DNA of 64,000 bases from Straminergon stramineum (Eukaryota; Streptophyta; Bryopsida; Hypnales; Calliergonaceae): contig OY987268.1 in NCBI GenBank assembly GCA_963920665.1, forward strand, positions 8,558,501-8,622,500, written 5' to 3'. The position numbers and the translations under genes are program-made. This document shows, piece after piece, positions 1 to 11,980 of the stretch (within the stretch, counting starts at the first letter, position 1; every line of letters begins with the position of its first letter). A model generated the notes under the pieces. That model worked only from the letters and a program-made list of their open reading frames with translations. It searched no databases and was not told the DNA's origin.

Positions 1-2170
1 TTAGTATTTTGAATCATTCTCTACTTCTTTCAATTTACTATTTTTTTCCTATATGTTGTACAATTCCAAATTATCTAAAATTTTTCAAGCATGTAGCCAA
101 CATGACTTGAAGAATGAATCCAAAGAGTTACAACCATTTTGGACATTTTTTCATAATGATCTGACTTTGTAAAGTGCATCTGCCCGGCTTTTCGCAAGGC
201 CAAAAAATGGCTTTTTGTCACTTCAAATGCTAATATCTTGCAATCCAAACGGTGGAAATTTCTGAAATTTTTTCCACATCTTCCCAAACCAGTGTAATAC
301 AAGATCCTATGGTTACATTTGTCCAAAAATGTATTCTTTTCTAAAATTTGGTACTTGTACTAGAGATGACAATTTTGGAGCGTTTTAGGTGAAAACATAC
401 TCAAATACCTTTAGGGGTTAACATTTGTCAAATGTTCCTTTATACTTTGCTAGTAGACAGAATAATAGCCAAGGTGGGTCCATTTCTAAAATGTTTACTT
501 GTATTCAAAAAACCTTTTCCCCCACAACTTTGAATGCTAATATTTTTCAATCTATATGGTCAAATTTGATAAAAAAAAAATCATTATAAAGTGCTATTTA
601 GAAGCATATTTTGGAATTGACATACAAACAAAAGTTGTAGACTAAGAGTTGTAGATTCTATCCGTAAGGTTATATTTTCCAATTTTGTCATCAATTTTTT
701 TATAAATTTTGAAAGAGAAATTTCAAAATTCCTACTTAATTTGATAACAAGAAAAATATTATCATTTTTGAGTAAAACTGGTTGGAATGGATTTGAAATG
801 CAGTTCTCTTTAGATGGTGATTTTTTGGAATTTTTTGTATTCTTAAAATCTATGACCTCATTTTGGCAAATCTAGTTTTGAACTAAAGTCAATGCAATTT
901 GACCACTTGATATACTTGCACATTCATAATTTTAGAAAAATATGTACTTGAGTAATACCAAATCCAATCCTTGGATAGGACAACAACTTGATAAAGTATC
1001 TCCACAAATTAGGATGACTTTCATCCAAGCAGTAATGAAAAGATACAATAGTTTCAATCTGTTCGTTGTCCACTTTTTGGACATCGGAACACTCCAAGGT
1101 TAAAGAGCTTACTTTTTAGTGTGCATGTCAATTTTGAGTATGAAATTGTATAGGAGTTGTGAGATTATAACAAGAGATATGTATGTATCCTATTTTTAGT
1201 ATGTTGCCCTTCCTCACAATGTTTGAAAAATTTGCATTTGAGAAATTTGAGGGATTGGAGGTGATTGACATAAACACCTACAAATTATGATTGCACACTA
1301 TAATGCACTTCCAAATACCTTAAGTTCAAATGAAGGGTTATCAAACTCTTTAAACAATCCAACTTGCAATTGTTGAAATGCAATTTTCTTTGATAAGTAG
1401 AAATTGCAAATAACTCCAAATCAACACTTGCATGTTCAAATTTCAATGGAGAAAATCATGAAAACACTTTATTCTTTCTATTCGGAGCATTTTCAAAACA
1501 AATGGATAAGTACAATTTTTTAGGTCTCAAATCAATTGAAATTGGCAACCTCTGCTCAAATCTAGGAAATCAAGTAAAATTGGCAAGCTTTACTCTTCCA
1601 CTAATGGTAAGTATATGCCTTTAAGGTTTTCTCAAAAATCAAATATTGACTTTGGAGGTGAGAAAAAAGCTTCTACTAGTTAACCTTTGGTATTGCCTAC
1701 AAAGGATTTTAAAATATTCAAAGGAAATTAACTACCCACATCAAAAGAAGCTTGAATTTTGAATCAACCATATATAGTCAATTAGGTAGTTAGGATTTAA
1801 GCCGTCCCCTAGAGATTCTTGAGGTTCTATTAATAGTCTAAAGTAAACTTGCCATTTACCGCACACATCCAAAAACCACACAACAACTGTTGCCATTTAC
1901 CGTACACTAACTGCACGATGCAACTACCAATTCAATTGCTAAGGGAACAAAATTTTGTATCACCACCCAATGACCATACACCGTGTAGTGAAGGGTTGCA
2001 AGGAAAGATTTTAGCTTCATAGCCTTTAGATTGCAATAAAATTTGTAAGAAGGAATCTTTTTGCATTCTATTTTTTGAAAGTGAATCTTAACATGACATT
2101 TAATGATCATGCCAAATTTCAAAACATGCAAATTTCTATATTTATAGGGAGAAGGATTTGAGTTTCATCC
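1..2170. other. Repeat-rich tail of a preceding array unit, no gene
   Basis: No supported coding region is visible. Bases 1-425 match about 46395-46755, the right end of a TTAA-flanked element, including its terminal TTTAGGGGTTAA. Bases 540-1110 resemble the element at 32632-33210. Bases 1110-1800 resemble 30540-31180 and 43920-44590, the spacer element of units 2 and 3, and end at the same TTAA (1797-1800). The stretch is therefore probably the spacer of another unit lying to the left of the window. Short open frames here are AT-rich noise. Confidence 0.6.
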
Positions 2171-2232
2171 GTGAGGTGCAATGATCGGCAAGTTTACTAT
2201 ATACGGCCACAAAGGGCTTTCAGGCCCTTCTA

Positions 2233-4044
2233 TGGTTAAGAGCAACGTTTTACAGGACAGTCAACGGTGCTTGTCAACTTACCGCGGAAAACGGGCCTGC
2301 CGACAGAAAGCTCTTAGTTTTTGTGAAAGAACGAGTGAGCGATGGAGCGTCCACATCTCGCGGCTTCGTGGTTGCCCTCGCTTGCATCAGTTTGTTGCTC
2401 ACAGCTCTGCTAATTTGTGAAGCAAGGATATCTGCTGGCCACCAGCAGCAAGGAATTCCGACAGAGCCCGTTTCATTTGAGCACGACGTTTGAATTTGAT
2501 CAGCCGGGTATTTTTTCCTGGTCCTGTGAGTGTCGATTAGGTTTAGGCGATCGAGAGCTCGATGATGGGGTGGAAATTCTGTCGGCAGCAACTCACGACG
2601 ACTTCTCCTCTTCCAATTAGTTACGGCTTGGCGCATCCAGGGGGGTTCCCAATTATCTACCTCGGGCTTCGCAAGGGATCCCGACAGACATGCTGCTTTC
2701 GGGTCTTTGCACGAAATTCTTCATCCGGATTTCATGGTGTGCTTGCACCCATCTCCGTCTCTTCATTTCCTCCATGCTGTTATGCCTTTCTGTTGCGAAA
2801 GTCGGTTCGGAGTCTCGTAGCATCAATTCAGCTATTCGGTGAATACCTAAGCACGCCGAAGTCCGTATTCTGAATGACTTGTAATATAACCCCAGCTGTA
2901 CGTATCAAGACGAGCAGAGAGAATTTTCTGGCATTAGATCGTCAAATTGATCGTATCGGCTATTGAAGAGGTTAATTCTGCACTTCCACTAGACTGATTC
3001 GTCATAATAGTGAGGTGAGATTAGCATCACCTCACCTGGGTAGTCTGTAGCAGCGGCGACCTTGCCGATGGCGCCGGGAGAATCGCCGGGCGACCCCTGC
3101 CCTGTAGGGTAAATATGAAGGGGTTTAGGGGTTCATTAGTCATGTTTTTTTGGTTTTATATAAAAAATAAAAAATATTAGATCATTGGGTGAGCAAGCGG
3201 GACGAATGTCCTTCGGTTGCTGGACAGAGAGGTTGGGTGGGAAGGCACTCACCCGGCCATTCTTCCGTCAATGACGACCAAGGTCGCCGCTCCTACAGGT
3301 GTCCCGCATCACCTTGAACATTGGTGTCGCCATTTTTGTTTGTTTCAGTGAAAATTGGTACTGAACCGTAAAATTTCAACCTGCACTAATTCAAAGTAGT
3401 GTGAGTATGGAAAACTAGTGTCTCAGGCACTACACGCACTAATAGGACAAATCATTGTAGCAGTACAGATTAGGACGAGCCGTCAATGCCTCACGTCTGA
3501 TTATGAGCAGTGCTGATCGATCGGAGCATGTATAGATCGGTGAAGGGTTCAATTTCGGCTTAAAGACCTAGATCTATTCAGCTCAAGTTCTTGTCATCAT
3601 TTATGGATTTCTTTCACAAATTCCGAGGGGAATTTGAAGACCAGTACAAGTGAAAGCAGCTAAGTCCATTTCCATTCAGAGACGAGTGGTCATAGACTTA
3701 TACCCGAGTCATGCGTCCCAGCGGCTGATGGACCAGTTGCTGTCGGTACAAGGGGTCAGTACACGGGATTGTTGTATCGTCTAGGTTATATTTTCCATCG
3801 TCTACTTTGCTCCTCTCCTTCAAGTATTTGCACAAGACTCCCTGACATGTTCACTAATTATACTCTGTGGTTTGCGGTGAAGATGTCATGTCGGGAGTCG
3901 AATGCTAGTGCACTCCATGCAGGCCACGAATGCAGGTTCAAATAACGCCGGGAATAAGATCCCGACAAAGCCGGGGATTTGAGGGTGCAACTTCTAAATT
4001 TGTCTTTATGACTGCTCCTTGAGTTGCTCACCATCTGGTGATCA
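2233..4044 (+). promoter_or_regulatory. Conserved 5' module of kinase unit 1
   Basis: This block is conserved in front of all four kinase exons (2233, 19918, 34617 and 47479 onward), so it is probably promoter and 5' UTR, or a decayed upstream exon. Near its left end every copy has a run that in one frame gives a hydrophobic stretch (like VVALACISLLLAALLIC), which could suggest a membrane anchor or signal peptide. The frame is not held: start codons differ, and indels and stops move between units (unit 1 reads to a stop soon after the hydrophobic run). Coding is therefore doubtful. The last 150 bases before the ATG are very similar in all units. In unit 1 the module carries an extra GC-rich transposon at 3032-3305. 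Confidence 0.5.
3024..3313. mobile_element. hAT-like MITE, 8-bp target duplication
   Basis: Unit 2 has the uninterrupted sequence ATTAGCATCACCTTGAAC. In unit 1 the 8-mer GCATCACC is duplicated (3024-3031 and 3306-3313) around a 274-bp insert (3032-3305). The insert has imperfect terminal inverted repeats sharing AGCGGCGACCTTG and is much more GC-rich than its surroundings. An 8-bp duplication fits the hAT superfamily. No transposase is encoded. Confidence 0.75.
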
Positions 4045-5730
4045 ATGACAACCATGAGCAGCGAGTTCTTCCCAGGACATGGTGCAAGTTCCTCGTCCAT
4101 CCAAGCTGATTACTTGACTCTCTCTGTGGACGATGTGCACTCCCTTGCACAGCTTGTCAGCAAAGGGTTACAGCTGAACGAAAGGCAGTGTCAGGATCTC
4201 TCCTCCAAGCTCGTTCTAACCGTAGAGAATATTCAGAAACTGGTCCCTCCTTCTGGAGCATTAAAGGTTTCCTTTGGGCCAGCTTTGAAGAACTTGTACA
4301 GAGTTTTGGAGAAAGCGAAGTTGCTTGTCATTCAGTGCTGCGACACAGATTGGGTTCGAGCAGCCGTGTTTCAGATTCACAATGAGGGGACCTTTCGAGA
4401 GCTGTTGCTGGAGGTCGGCTTATGTTACAATGTTATCTCCGAGCTCAGCAAAGGTACTCTCCGAGATCGAGAATGGACACTAATTCAAGCAGAAGACCTT
4501 CGCCAGTCATCCTTGTTCTTGCCTGCACCTGAGAGTGACGTCCGGGAAGATCAAGAAACTCTGAAGAGAAGGCTTGAGCACGTAGCAGGCGCATCAGATG
4601 ATCGGAACTCGTATCTTGCGCGATACTTGTTGGGGAAGTTGGAGTGCATATCTGCAGCTCGCAAGGATGAAGACTTCAGCGTGCCGGATGCATTGCTGTG
4701 GATGAATGAAACTGAACCGCCAGGGACTTGGAAATGGCAACACGTTATTGGAGGTGGTTCTGGTGCAATGTGTGTTTGTCGCTACGAGTGGCTTGGCATT
4801 CCTTGTGCAAGGAAGGAGTTTCACTATCGAGTGGAAGATGGTATTTTCCGCACGGAAGCAGCCATCTTGGCCCAGCTTAACCACCCGAATATTGTGAAGT
4901 TCTTTTGTTGTAGCAACGGTCCCGAAAGGGGTCAGTGCTTCATAGCCATGGAGCTGATGGAGATGAGCTTGGATGGTTTGATTGAGAGTCGAGCGAAGGC
5001 CAGACGGTCATTTCCCATTCTTCTTGTTCTCGACATCATGACCCAAATAGCGCGTGGAGTGTGGTACCTCCATGGCCTCAACATTGCTCATCGTGACTTG
5101 AAACCACAAAATGTGGTTGTGACGGAAACTCGTGCTTCAGATCTTGAAGATTGTTTTTGTGTGAAGTTGGTTGATTTCGGGATATCCAAGACCAAAGTGC
5201 AGGTCTCCAAGTCTAATACCATTTCCATATCCGGTGTTGGCACCACCAAATATAGAGCTCCGGAGGTTTTTCCCCAGGCCCAGCGAGATGCACCGGGCCT
5301 GAAAAGGAAGGTGAATTGGTTCCAGGCGGATGCTTATAGTTTTGGCATCACTTGCGCAGAGCTTTTGTCGTTGAAGAATCCCTTTGAAGATGTGCCTGGG
5401 AGTGAGTTGTATGAGGAATTACTGCAAGGAGTCCGACCCGAACTTCCCGGCGAGTGTCCGAAGGCTTTGGTTGGTGTTTTGAAGGACTGTTGGGCTACGA
5501 ACCCTCATTGTCGACCCGGTTTTGGAGAGATTTGTTCCAGGCTTGAGCAATGCAAACTACAGGAGTTTTTGAGAGTTTCCTGTGAAGGTTTTCAAGGGGT
5601 CGTGGGTTCGGAATATATTGAGTCTATTTCGATGAAGCAGTGTGATGAGCAATCTCTATGTGCCACTGGAGTTCCATATGTAGAGTCTCAATGTGCCAGC
5701 ACAGTTTCCTTCAAATCAGTTGTTGCCCAG
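4045..5730 (+). CDS. Unit 1 MLKL-like (DUF1221/HeLo) protein kinase, large first exon
   Basis: This is a single exon of 562 codons ending phase 0 at a good donor (CAG|GTAAAT); reading on gives a stop inside the intron. Residues about 25-200 are helical and resemble the plant DUF1221 domain, with the signature LNERQC, then NLYRVLEKAKLLV, then DTDW. That domain has been equated with the HeLo domain of plant MLKL proteins, whose animal counterparts permeabilise membranes. Residues about 233-505 form a TKL-type kinase with a complete catalytic set: Gly-loop GGGSG near 236, Lys257 in CARKEF, Glu271, HRDLKPQN at 349-356, DFG at 377-379 and APE at 405-407. It should therefore be catalytically competent, probably Ser/Thr (HRDLK). 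The ATG is shared by all four units; a second ATG lies three codons later. No signal peptide or membrane span is seen, so it is probably cytosolic. It continues into exons at 6073-6174 and beyond. Confidence 0.85.
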
Positions 5731-6072
5731 GTAAATTTTCTTTTACCTAGTTTCAAGTTTTTTTGACGTTTCTACTATGGCTGGATTATTGGGTTGGATC
5801 CGTGGTTTAACTCCTACATCTATAAATTTGAAGGTACTGATGAACATTATTGCCAATTCTTAGGCCTTGCGCATTTGGTAAAAGCATGTTGAGCATCAAT
5901 AACATATCCGCATATCTAGTTCGTTTCTCGAGTATTCCAGTGTGCTCATGTGATGCGAAATCTGTTTATCCTCGTTTTACATGTTTATTTGGAGGAGTAT
6001 ATGTGACTGCATTTGAAAGTTGTCTTGATATTTGTACTTTTCTCTTTCCATTTCGATTGCATCATTTTACAG

Positions 6073-6448
6073 GAGGCCGATGGTATTTCGCAAATTGTTG
6101 GGAATTCCAGTCCACCAAGTGATGATTATTCTGAAGATCGCCAGAGTATCTTGTCCAAATTGGAGCGTAAGAAGGTTCCTAGATATTTCTTCCCCTTATT
6201 GCACAATTACTGAAACATCCAAAGTTAGTACTGGTGTGTCGAAAACTCAGCTGTTTTAATTTGATGCATTCACGTATCAAATTTGAATGGCTCCAAATTT
6301 AATATGTCTTTTTGTTGACATTGAACACGATCTCTTTGTGTAGGGCATACTAACAAATACAACTTTCGTGATGAAAATCAAGAATGAGCATGAAGTCTTT
6401 CTCAATTCAATTCAAGGCTTGAAAGATGAAATTTCACCCTTAGAATGA
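6073..6448 (+). CDS. Unit 1 linker exon and alternative terminal exon
   Basis: Exon 2 (6073-6174, 34 codons, phase 0 on both sides) follows a TTTTACAG acceptor and codes an acidic, Ser-rich linker containing SPPSDDYSEDRQ. Its donor, AAG|GTTCCT, is weak but the GT is kept in all units. A second conserved block (6344-6448) follows TTTGTGTAG, stays open for 34 codons (GILTNTTFVMKIKNEHE...) and ends in TGA. It is in phase with exon 2 and is present in units 2 (23745-23849) and 4 (51576-51656, ending earlier); in unit 3 the acceptor is lost. If used, it ends a kinase-only protein of about 630 residues. If skipped, exon 2 can join 6744 and the second kinase. Which is used cannot be settled from the sequence. 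Confidence 0.5.
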
Positions 6449-6743
6449 TAGTGCACATGATCAATCTGTTACTGTTAATGCTCATGACCAAACTCACAAC
6501 TTTGAGCATTTTGACCTTGAGAATGTCAAATCAAACATGATTATGCCAAGATTCGTGTTTGTACTACTATAGGAACTTCAAGAGCTTATGCACACATTCT
6601 TAGGGCGTTAACTTTGGTTGACTCAAGCTTTTCTTGTTTCTTTAGCGTTGTAAATATGATTGAGAAAGCTCAAACACATGATATTGTGTTCTCATGCACT
6701 AATTACTACCAACATGCATGTGTGATATGGATATTTGTACTAG

Positions 6744-8776
6744 AAGGTTGGTCTTTGGAGCCGTGCAATGTGCAACTTAGCTCGTGTGATGTCTTCGGAT
6801 GCTTTACTTTCCAAAAAATCCAGAGAGATTCAATCCCTGCGGCTTAGATTTCAACAAAGTGAGTACCTTGGCCCATCCCTCAATTCCATCCATTGTGCAT
6901 ATTTTCGATACCTACTCTATTACTTTGCATTATTGAACTTCCTCTTGATTCAATTCCACTACTATTTGCAGAATGTGAAGAGTTTGATGGGAGGCCTACT
7001 CTATTCTCATACTATGAGCTTCGACATGCTACACGAGATTTTCACGAAGATATGAAAGTAGGGGAAAGATATTATGGAACGGTGTATAAGGTACTGAACA
7101 CTAGCATTCCATATCCATTACACAATGCAATTCTCATATGAATTTGCATGGAGTTTGAGATGAACTTAGTTATTGCACATGTTCAATTGATGTATTGTGT
7201 GTGACCGCTGTTCCTGTGTAAATTAATTATAAGTTGAATGTTTTTCTCGCATGTCGGTTCCTCTGTGACCGGGGCCCGTGAAGCATCCTACATTACATGG
7301 CACCTATCAATTTTATTTTTTTCCGTCATTAGAGTGTTCGAACTGGTGGCCAACTCCGATAAACAGCAAGTTTCAATTAAATAGTAGATACTTAACACCA
7401 TCTGCTAAGTGAGTTTATATTTCACAATATTACTAAGCGGACATTGGAATGCTGCAGGGTGTGTTGCCAAACGGAGATGTGGTGGCCGTGATGGAGGTCT
7501 CGCATGGTGGCCTCGGCACACATGAATTCTTGAATGAAGTTGTCCTTGTCGCGGGACTGAAGCACGAAAACATAGTGCCTCTGAAAGGATGCTGCCTTCA
7601 CGACCAGCACCGTCTTCTGGTTTACGAGTACATGGAGAATTCGGATGTTCAACACATTCTACATGGTATGTAATTCTTCTCATTTTCTGTCTTTGGCAAG
7701 ATTGTTTCATTCCAACTCCACGCCAAGTGTAATTGCGAACTAATTCCAAGTCCATATTTTTCCCTGTTGCCACAGACGAAAGACCGAGTAGGCAGATGCT
7801 AACTTGGCCTGTGCGGTTAAAGATTTGCTTGGGCGTGGCTCAAGGTTTGCATTACTTGCATGCGCTAGCGCAACCGAGAATCATCCATCGGGACATCAAG
7901 CCGTCGAATGTTTTTCTCGACAGAAACTTTGACCCTAAAATTGGTGATTCCGTCTGGGATTCATTATGTCCAGATGGACAGAGTGCTATTCTGACGGAGC
8001 ATGTGGCAGGAACTCCGTAAGTTACCCACTCTTTTCCCTTTCCTTACGTGTAGTTTGCTAGACAGGTCTTGGTTGCACGAAAAACAGTCGAGTTCACTCA
8101 ATCCTACTTCATTACTTCATTAGGAGTTGTCAAAACCCAAGTGTTGAGCTCCAAAAAGCCAGGGACACTCGGGAGGGGATTCTTGAAAGCTCTCGCCGGA
8201 GGTGAAATTTTGGGGAAGAGATAGATATTTCTGGCAGTTGGCACCCGTATTTGGGGGTTTTAGGGTTTGGGGCTCAGGATGCAAATTTGATTGACATACT
8301 CTGCACGTACATCATGCAAAATGTTTCTGAGTACTTGCAGGGGGTACGGAGCACCGGAGTACGTAACATATGGGCAATTGAGCGACAAAGTGGATGTCTA
8401 CAGCTTCGGCGTCTTGTGTTTGGAGATGATCAGTGGCCGACGCGTAATTATCCCCACCATGCCTCCGGACCAAATGTACCTCCTCGAATGGGCCTGGCGT
8501 CTGCACGAAGAAGACAGGCTTCTGGAACTCGTCGACCCCACACTCCACTTAACGAATGTCGAAGTCCGAGACGTGCGACGAGTGATCAAAGTGTGTCTCA
8601 TGTGCGTACAGAACGGTCCGCAGTGGCGACCGAGCATGGCTCGCATTGTGTCCATATTGCAAGGGAAAACTGAATGGGATGAGCAAGTGAAACGCCTGGG
8701 AGTCCAAGAAAACGATCTTTTATCATTGCCATCTGGGTCGAGCCTTGGCAGCTTATCAGATGGAGCTTCACCCTGA
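6744..8776 (+). CDS. Unit 1 RLK/Pelle-type pseudokinase domain, five exons
   Basis: Exons are 6744-6858, 6972-7090, 7458-7665, 7776-8016 and 8341-8776, all with GT-AG junctions and consistent phases, giving 372 codons. The start of the domain (LFSYYELRHATRDF), LLVYEYMEN, IIHRDIKPSN, GYGAPEY and DVYSFGVLCLEMISGR are classic receptor-like kinase motifs. Catalysis looks lost: the Gly-loop is GERYYG, the beta-3 lysine is methionine (VVAVME) and DFG is DSV. There is no ectodomain or membrane span upstream, so it is cytosolic. It is either the C-terminal half of a protein starting at 4045 (joined via exon 2, about 968 residues) or a separate gene starting at the ATG conserved in units 1, 2 and 4 (MSSDALLSKK in unit 1, near 6788). 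The tail ends SLGSLSDGASP. Confidence 0.75.
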
Positions 8777-9933
8777 AGCGCGTGGGAGGCCCTAAAAACG
8801 GCCTTTGGATGACATTTATGGATGACAGTTAGCCCCTGTGGAAGATAGAGGAAAGCAATTTTTCTTCCAGTTTTGGGGGATTTTCTTGCAAGAAGTTGGT
8901 GTTGGAAATTCTCTCTTTTGGGTATTGTTGACTTTTGTACGTAGTAAGATCTTTAATGCATTGATCATCATGTAGTGTATTTTGACAACTTCCTAGGAAA
9001 TATGTGATTTCAATTTTGATAAATAAAAATAAAAAGTTTCAAGAATAATGAGTCCCTTGGAAGGGTGGGCTATGAATACAAAATGAACTTCTAAATCCTT
9101 TCCCTCAGGAGGTATGTTATTTTTTAGGATAAATGTTGTGACTTGGATAGTTTCATCTTACGGTTGTATGAAATGTAAGTAAGATAGTTGTAAAGTAGAA
9201 GCATTGAATTTCAACACTTTAAGCAATTCCACATATTTTGAGAAGCAATCATCAATACAAGAGATTATTTTTAGCACATTGGCAATTGAAAATCATGAAT
9301 TTTCAAAAAAAAATTGATACTTCCCTACCAAATGTACAAATATGCTATGAACTTGTAAAGTTCAAGTACATGGTACGTCCAAAATCATGGTTTGTGTTCA
9401 TGTATACAAGATGTACATTTTGGACTTCCTATAGCCTTATGGTATAGTTTGGGAATAGGTGTTTCTACCTTATGTGATGGGCCTTCTAAATCAAGTTTTA
9501 TGATGGGCCTTGAAATCAAGTTTTATTATTCCAAAAACACTATATTCAATATTTGTTTGTAATGCAATTAATTCAATGTAAGGAGTGATATATCATACAG
9601 TAGTAGGCCTTAAAGAAGGTCATTCCATAATTGTTAGGGCCTTGATCCCTTGTCTTATACAAACCCCTCTTCAAAACATCAATTCCTTTGTTCTAACACT
9701 TGGTTGGCCTTCAACAATTGGCAAGTAGTGTAAGCAGGCCTGGTTATTTGTCTATGACCATTATTGTCTAGTGTGTTTACATAGTGGTTTACAACCTTAC
9801 AATGAATGTGTATAATAAATTCATGCATAGTAATAGAAATTTAATCTCAAAGAGTGTTTAGATTGAATATCCGTCATGAATGCTTCTACTACTTCCAAGA
9901 ATTACAATCCATATTGGTTGAAATGCTCTAAGT
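8777..9933. other. 3' flank of unit 1 kinase
   Basis: This is the conserved 3' untranslated and downstream sequence, matched at 26150-27730, 39671-40925 and, in part, 54540-55430. An A-rich run containing AATAAA at 9022-9027 is kept in units 1 and 2 and could serve as the polyadenylation signal. Beyond about 9050 the block is AT-rich spacer with no supported gene. A short cluster of near-palindromic TAGTACTATAG-like repeats lies slightly further on, at 10067-10111, inside the next insertion. Confidence 0.5.
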
Positions 9934-10662
9934 GGGTGATTGCAAGAAACACTTCACGTTTTTGGCTCAGAAATGCGATTTTTGTCCATAGGATTGGTAG
10001 TGCTACAGACTACTACCAATTCTACACATTAGATTGCGCCTATGAATCTCAACCGTTGATTCTATACTATACAGTACTTTGTAGTACTATAGAGTACTAT
10101 GGAGTACTATAGAAGCCACTCAGAGCAAAAAATAGTAGAAAAGGGGTCTATGGACCTTTTCATTTTTAGTAATTCAAAAAAAATTCAAAAAATTCCTACA
10201 GAAAAATCTATTTTTGTAGACAAGCTTGCTCTCGCATTGCACCAAAAAATTCTTCAAGGAAAATTTTCTCCTACCTGAAAAATGCGCATGAACAACAATC
10301 ACTTTGGCCCCATGTAGACACTTCACACAAAGGTGTTTTGCAAAAAGCTCTTTGTCCATCATTGGAATGTGAGTACACCTCCAGCTTCTCCAATTTGTGG
10401 CTTTCAATTCACATTTTTGGATACAACATCAGACCAAAAAACCCCAAAATGGCCAAGATAGACACCCAATCAAGATCACCTTAAAAATAGTAAATTAATT
10501 TTTTCTAAACCAAAAAATTATGGAATGTGTGAAACTTTTATGTGTACCTTCATTCCAAATTTCAAGACAAATGGACTTAAGATGCAAAAGTTATGACAAA
10601 AAAAACCATGTGTCCCAGGATAAGGGGACAAAGAATAGGACAAATGTTTCTTGCAATTACCC
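9934..10662. mobile_element. Non-autonomous inverted-repeat insertion, 729 bp
   Basis: Units 2 and 3 are continuous across this point (CTAAGTGGCACATAG and GTAAGTGGAGAATAG). Unit 1 carries an insert with ends GGGTGATTGCAAGAAACA and, reverse-complemented, GGGTAATTGCAAGAAACA. No clean target duplication can be read and no transposase is encoded, so the superfamily is left open. Confidence 0.65.
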
Positions 10663-11140
10663 TTGTGGAGAGTAGAATCCTTTTCCTAAATGTACAAATG
10701 TAAATAGAGTTTAATGCATTCTTTGTGAGGTATTGATCAAATGGTCATACCTACTTTGACCTCCTATAGACTTAAATTCATAACAAGTATTAACATGTTA
10801 ATTTGAAGAGTGCATTATCATCTACCAATGAACAACACTTGGTGGAGGAAGGTATCGAAAGGTATACATTATCCATACCCATTATGATCCCCTATCCACA
10901 TTTATCCAAAGGCAAATAGGGTACACAATTGGGAAGGGAACATTGTGGGTGTACCTACCTTAACATTGATTGGTCCATTACTATTCATTCTCATTGTAAA
11001 GTATGATGATGTGATAACAAAAGTTCCACTCAATCCTAATCATGTATTGAAATTTTGAATGACATGCTATACACTTTAGCTACCGAAAGGTAAGAATTTT
11101 AAGCTAGGGTGTTAGTTGGACAAGTCTTCATGCTACAACC

Positions 11141-11980
11141 CAACTAAGCATTAGAGATATTTGTGGACTCTCTAGAGGACTACTAAAGGTTGACAAGCCA
11201 CTCTATTTTAAGAGCCCTGCACGGCTACTAAAAGAATTGAATCTCTACCAAAAATAGAGTCATCTTGTGTGAATATCTCAAATGAAAAGGAGTTTATCTT
11301 AATTCGCTATTTTCTTTTGAATATAAAATCGCAGTTGCCACAAACCTCCTCCATTAAACTGCTTGTGTAAGGTAGGAGGCTTGAATTCTAGAGGGGCATT
11401 TACAATCATGCAGTCGAGTTTCAAAAATGGATCACAATTCCTTCAATGCACTTTTTGCTTTTTAATTGTGTTCTTAAATACCTTTGAGAAAAATATACAT
11501 TGATGTAAGGCTAAAATAATTGAAAGCATGATGTGGATCATTCTCTAAGAGTCAAAATTATAGAAACTTCCTAAGTTTGAAGTGCTCCATTCAAAGGCTG
11601 ATTTTGATTAAGATTGGTCTAGTCTATGCACATTGATAGTGACCTATACACCTTTCACTTTGAAAATTCATATTTAATTCATTTGAAGGAAAAAAATTAA
11701 GATTGAAATTGGCAATGAATTTTTTCTCTTTCTACCAAAAATACATGAAAAATACTACACTCTACTAATTTTCCTACAGAGGTTCATTTCTCCTTAAGTG
11801 CACACTTCAAGAGCCTCCTACCTTACCAATGCTCAAGTACCAATGTTATGACAATTGGCAATACATTGATTAGTAGAAATAGGGAAAAAATTCTTGCATA
11901 GGCAAAAAGAAAGTAATATTGGAGTTCCTTTAGGTGCTTCTAAATAGCCCTATGGAGAGTCAAAAAAATTTGTAATGGGA
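11141..11980. mobile_element. Insertion absent from units 2 and 3, with an inner MITE
   Basis: About 840 bp separate two sequences that are adjacent in unit 2 (28220-28240). Within it, 11367-11826 is bounded by inverted repeats (GTAAGGTAGGAGGCTTGAA and its near-complement TTCAAGAGCCTCCTACCTTAC). The same terminal sequence bounds the element at 13907-14039, so the two belong to one MITE family. The flanks 10663-11140 and 11981-12321 are ordinary unit spacer with no gene seen. Confidence 0.6.

Noticed and set aside
2417..2873. Small overlapping open frames after the hydrophobic run
   Set aside because: Frames shift from unit to unit and none keeps a start codon.
10067..10111. Short TAGTACTATAG-type repeats as a CRISPR-like array or regulatory element
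   Set aside because: Units are about 10 bp, adjacent and palindromic, with no spacers; simple low-complexity repeats in a plant transposon.
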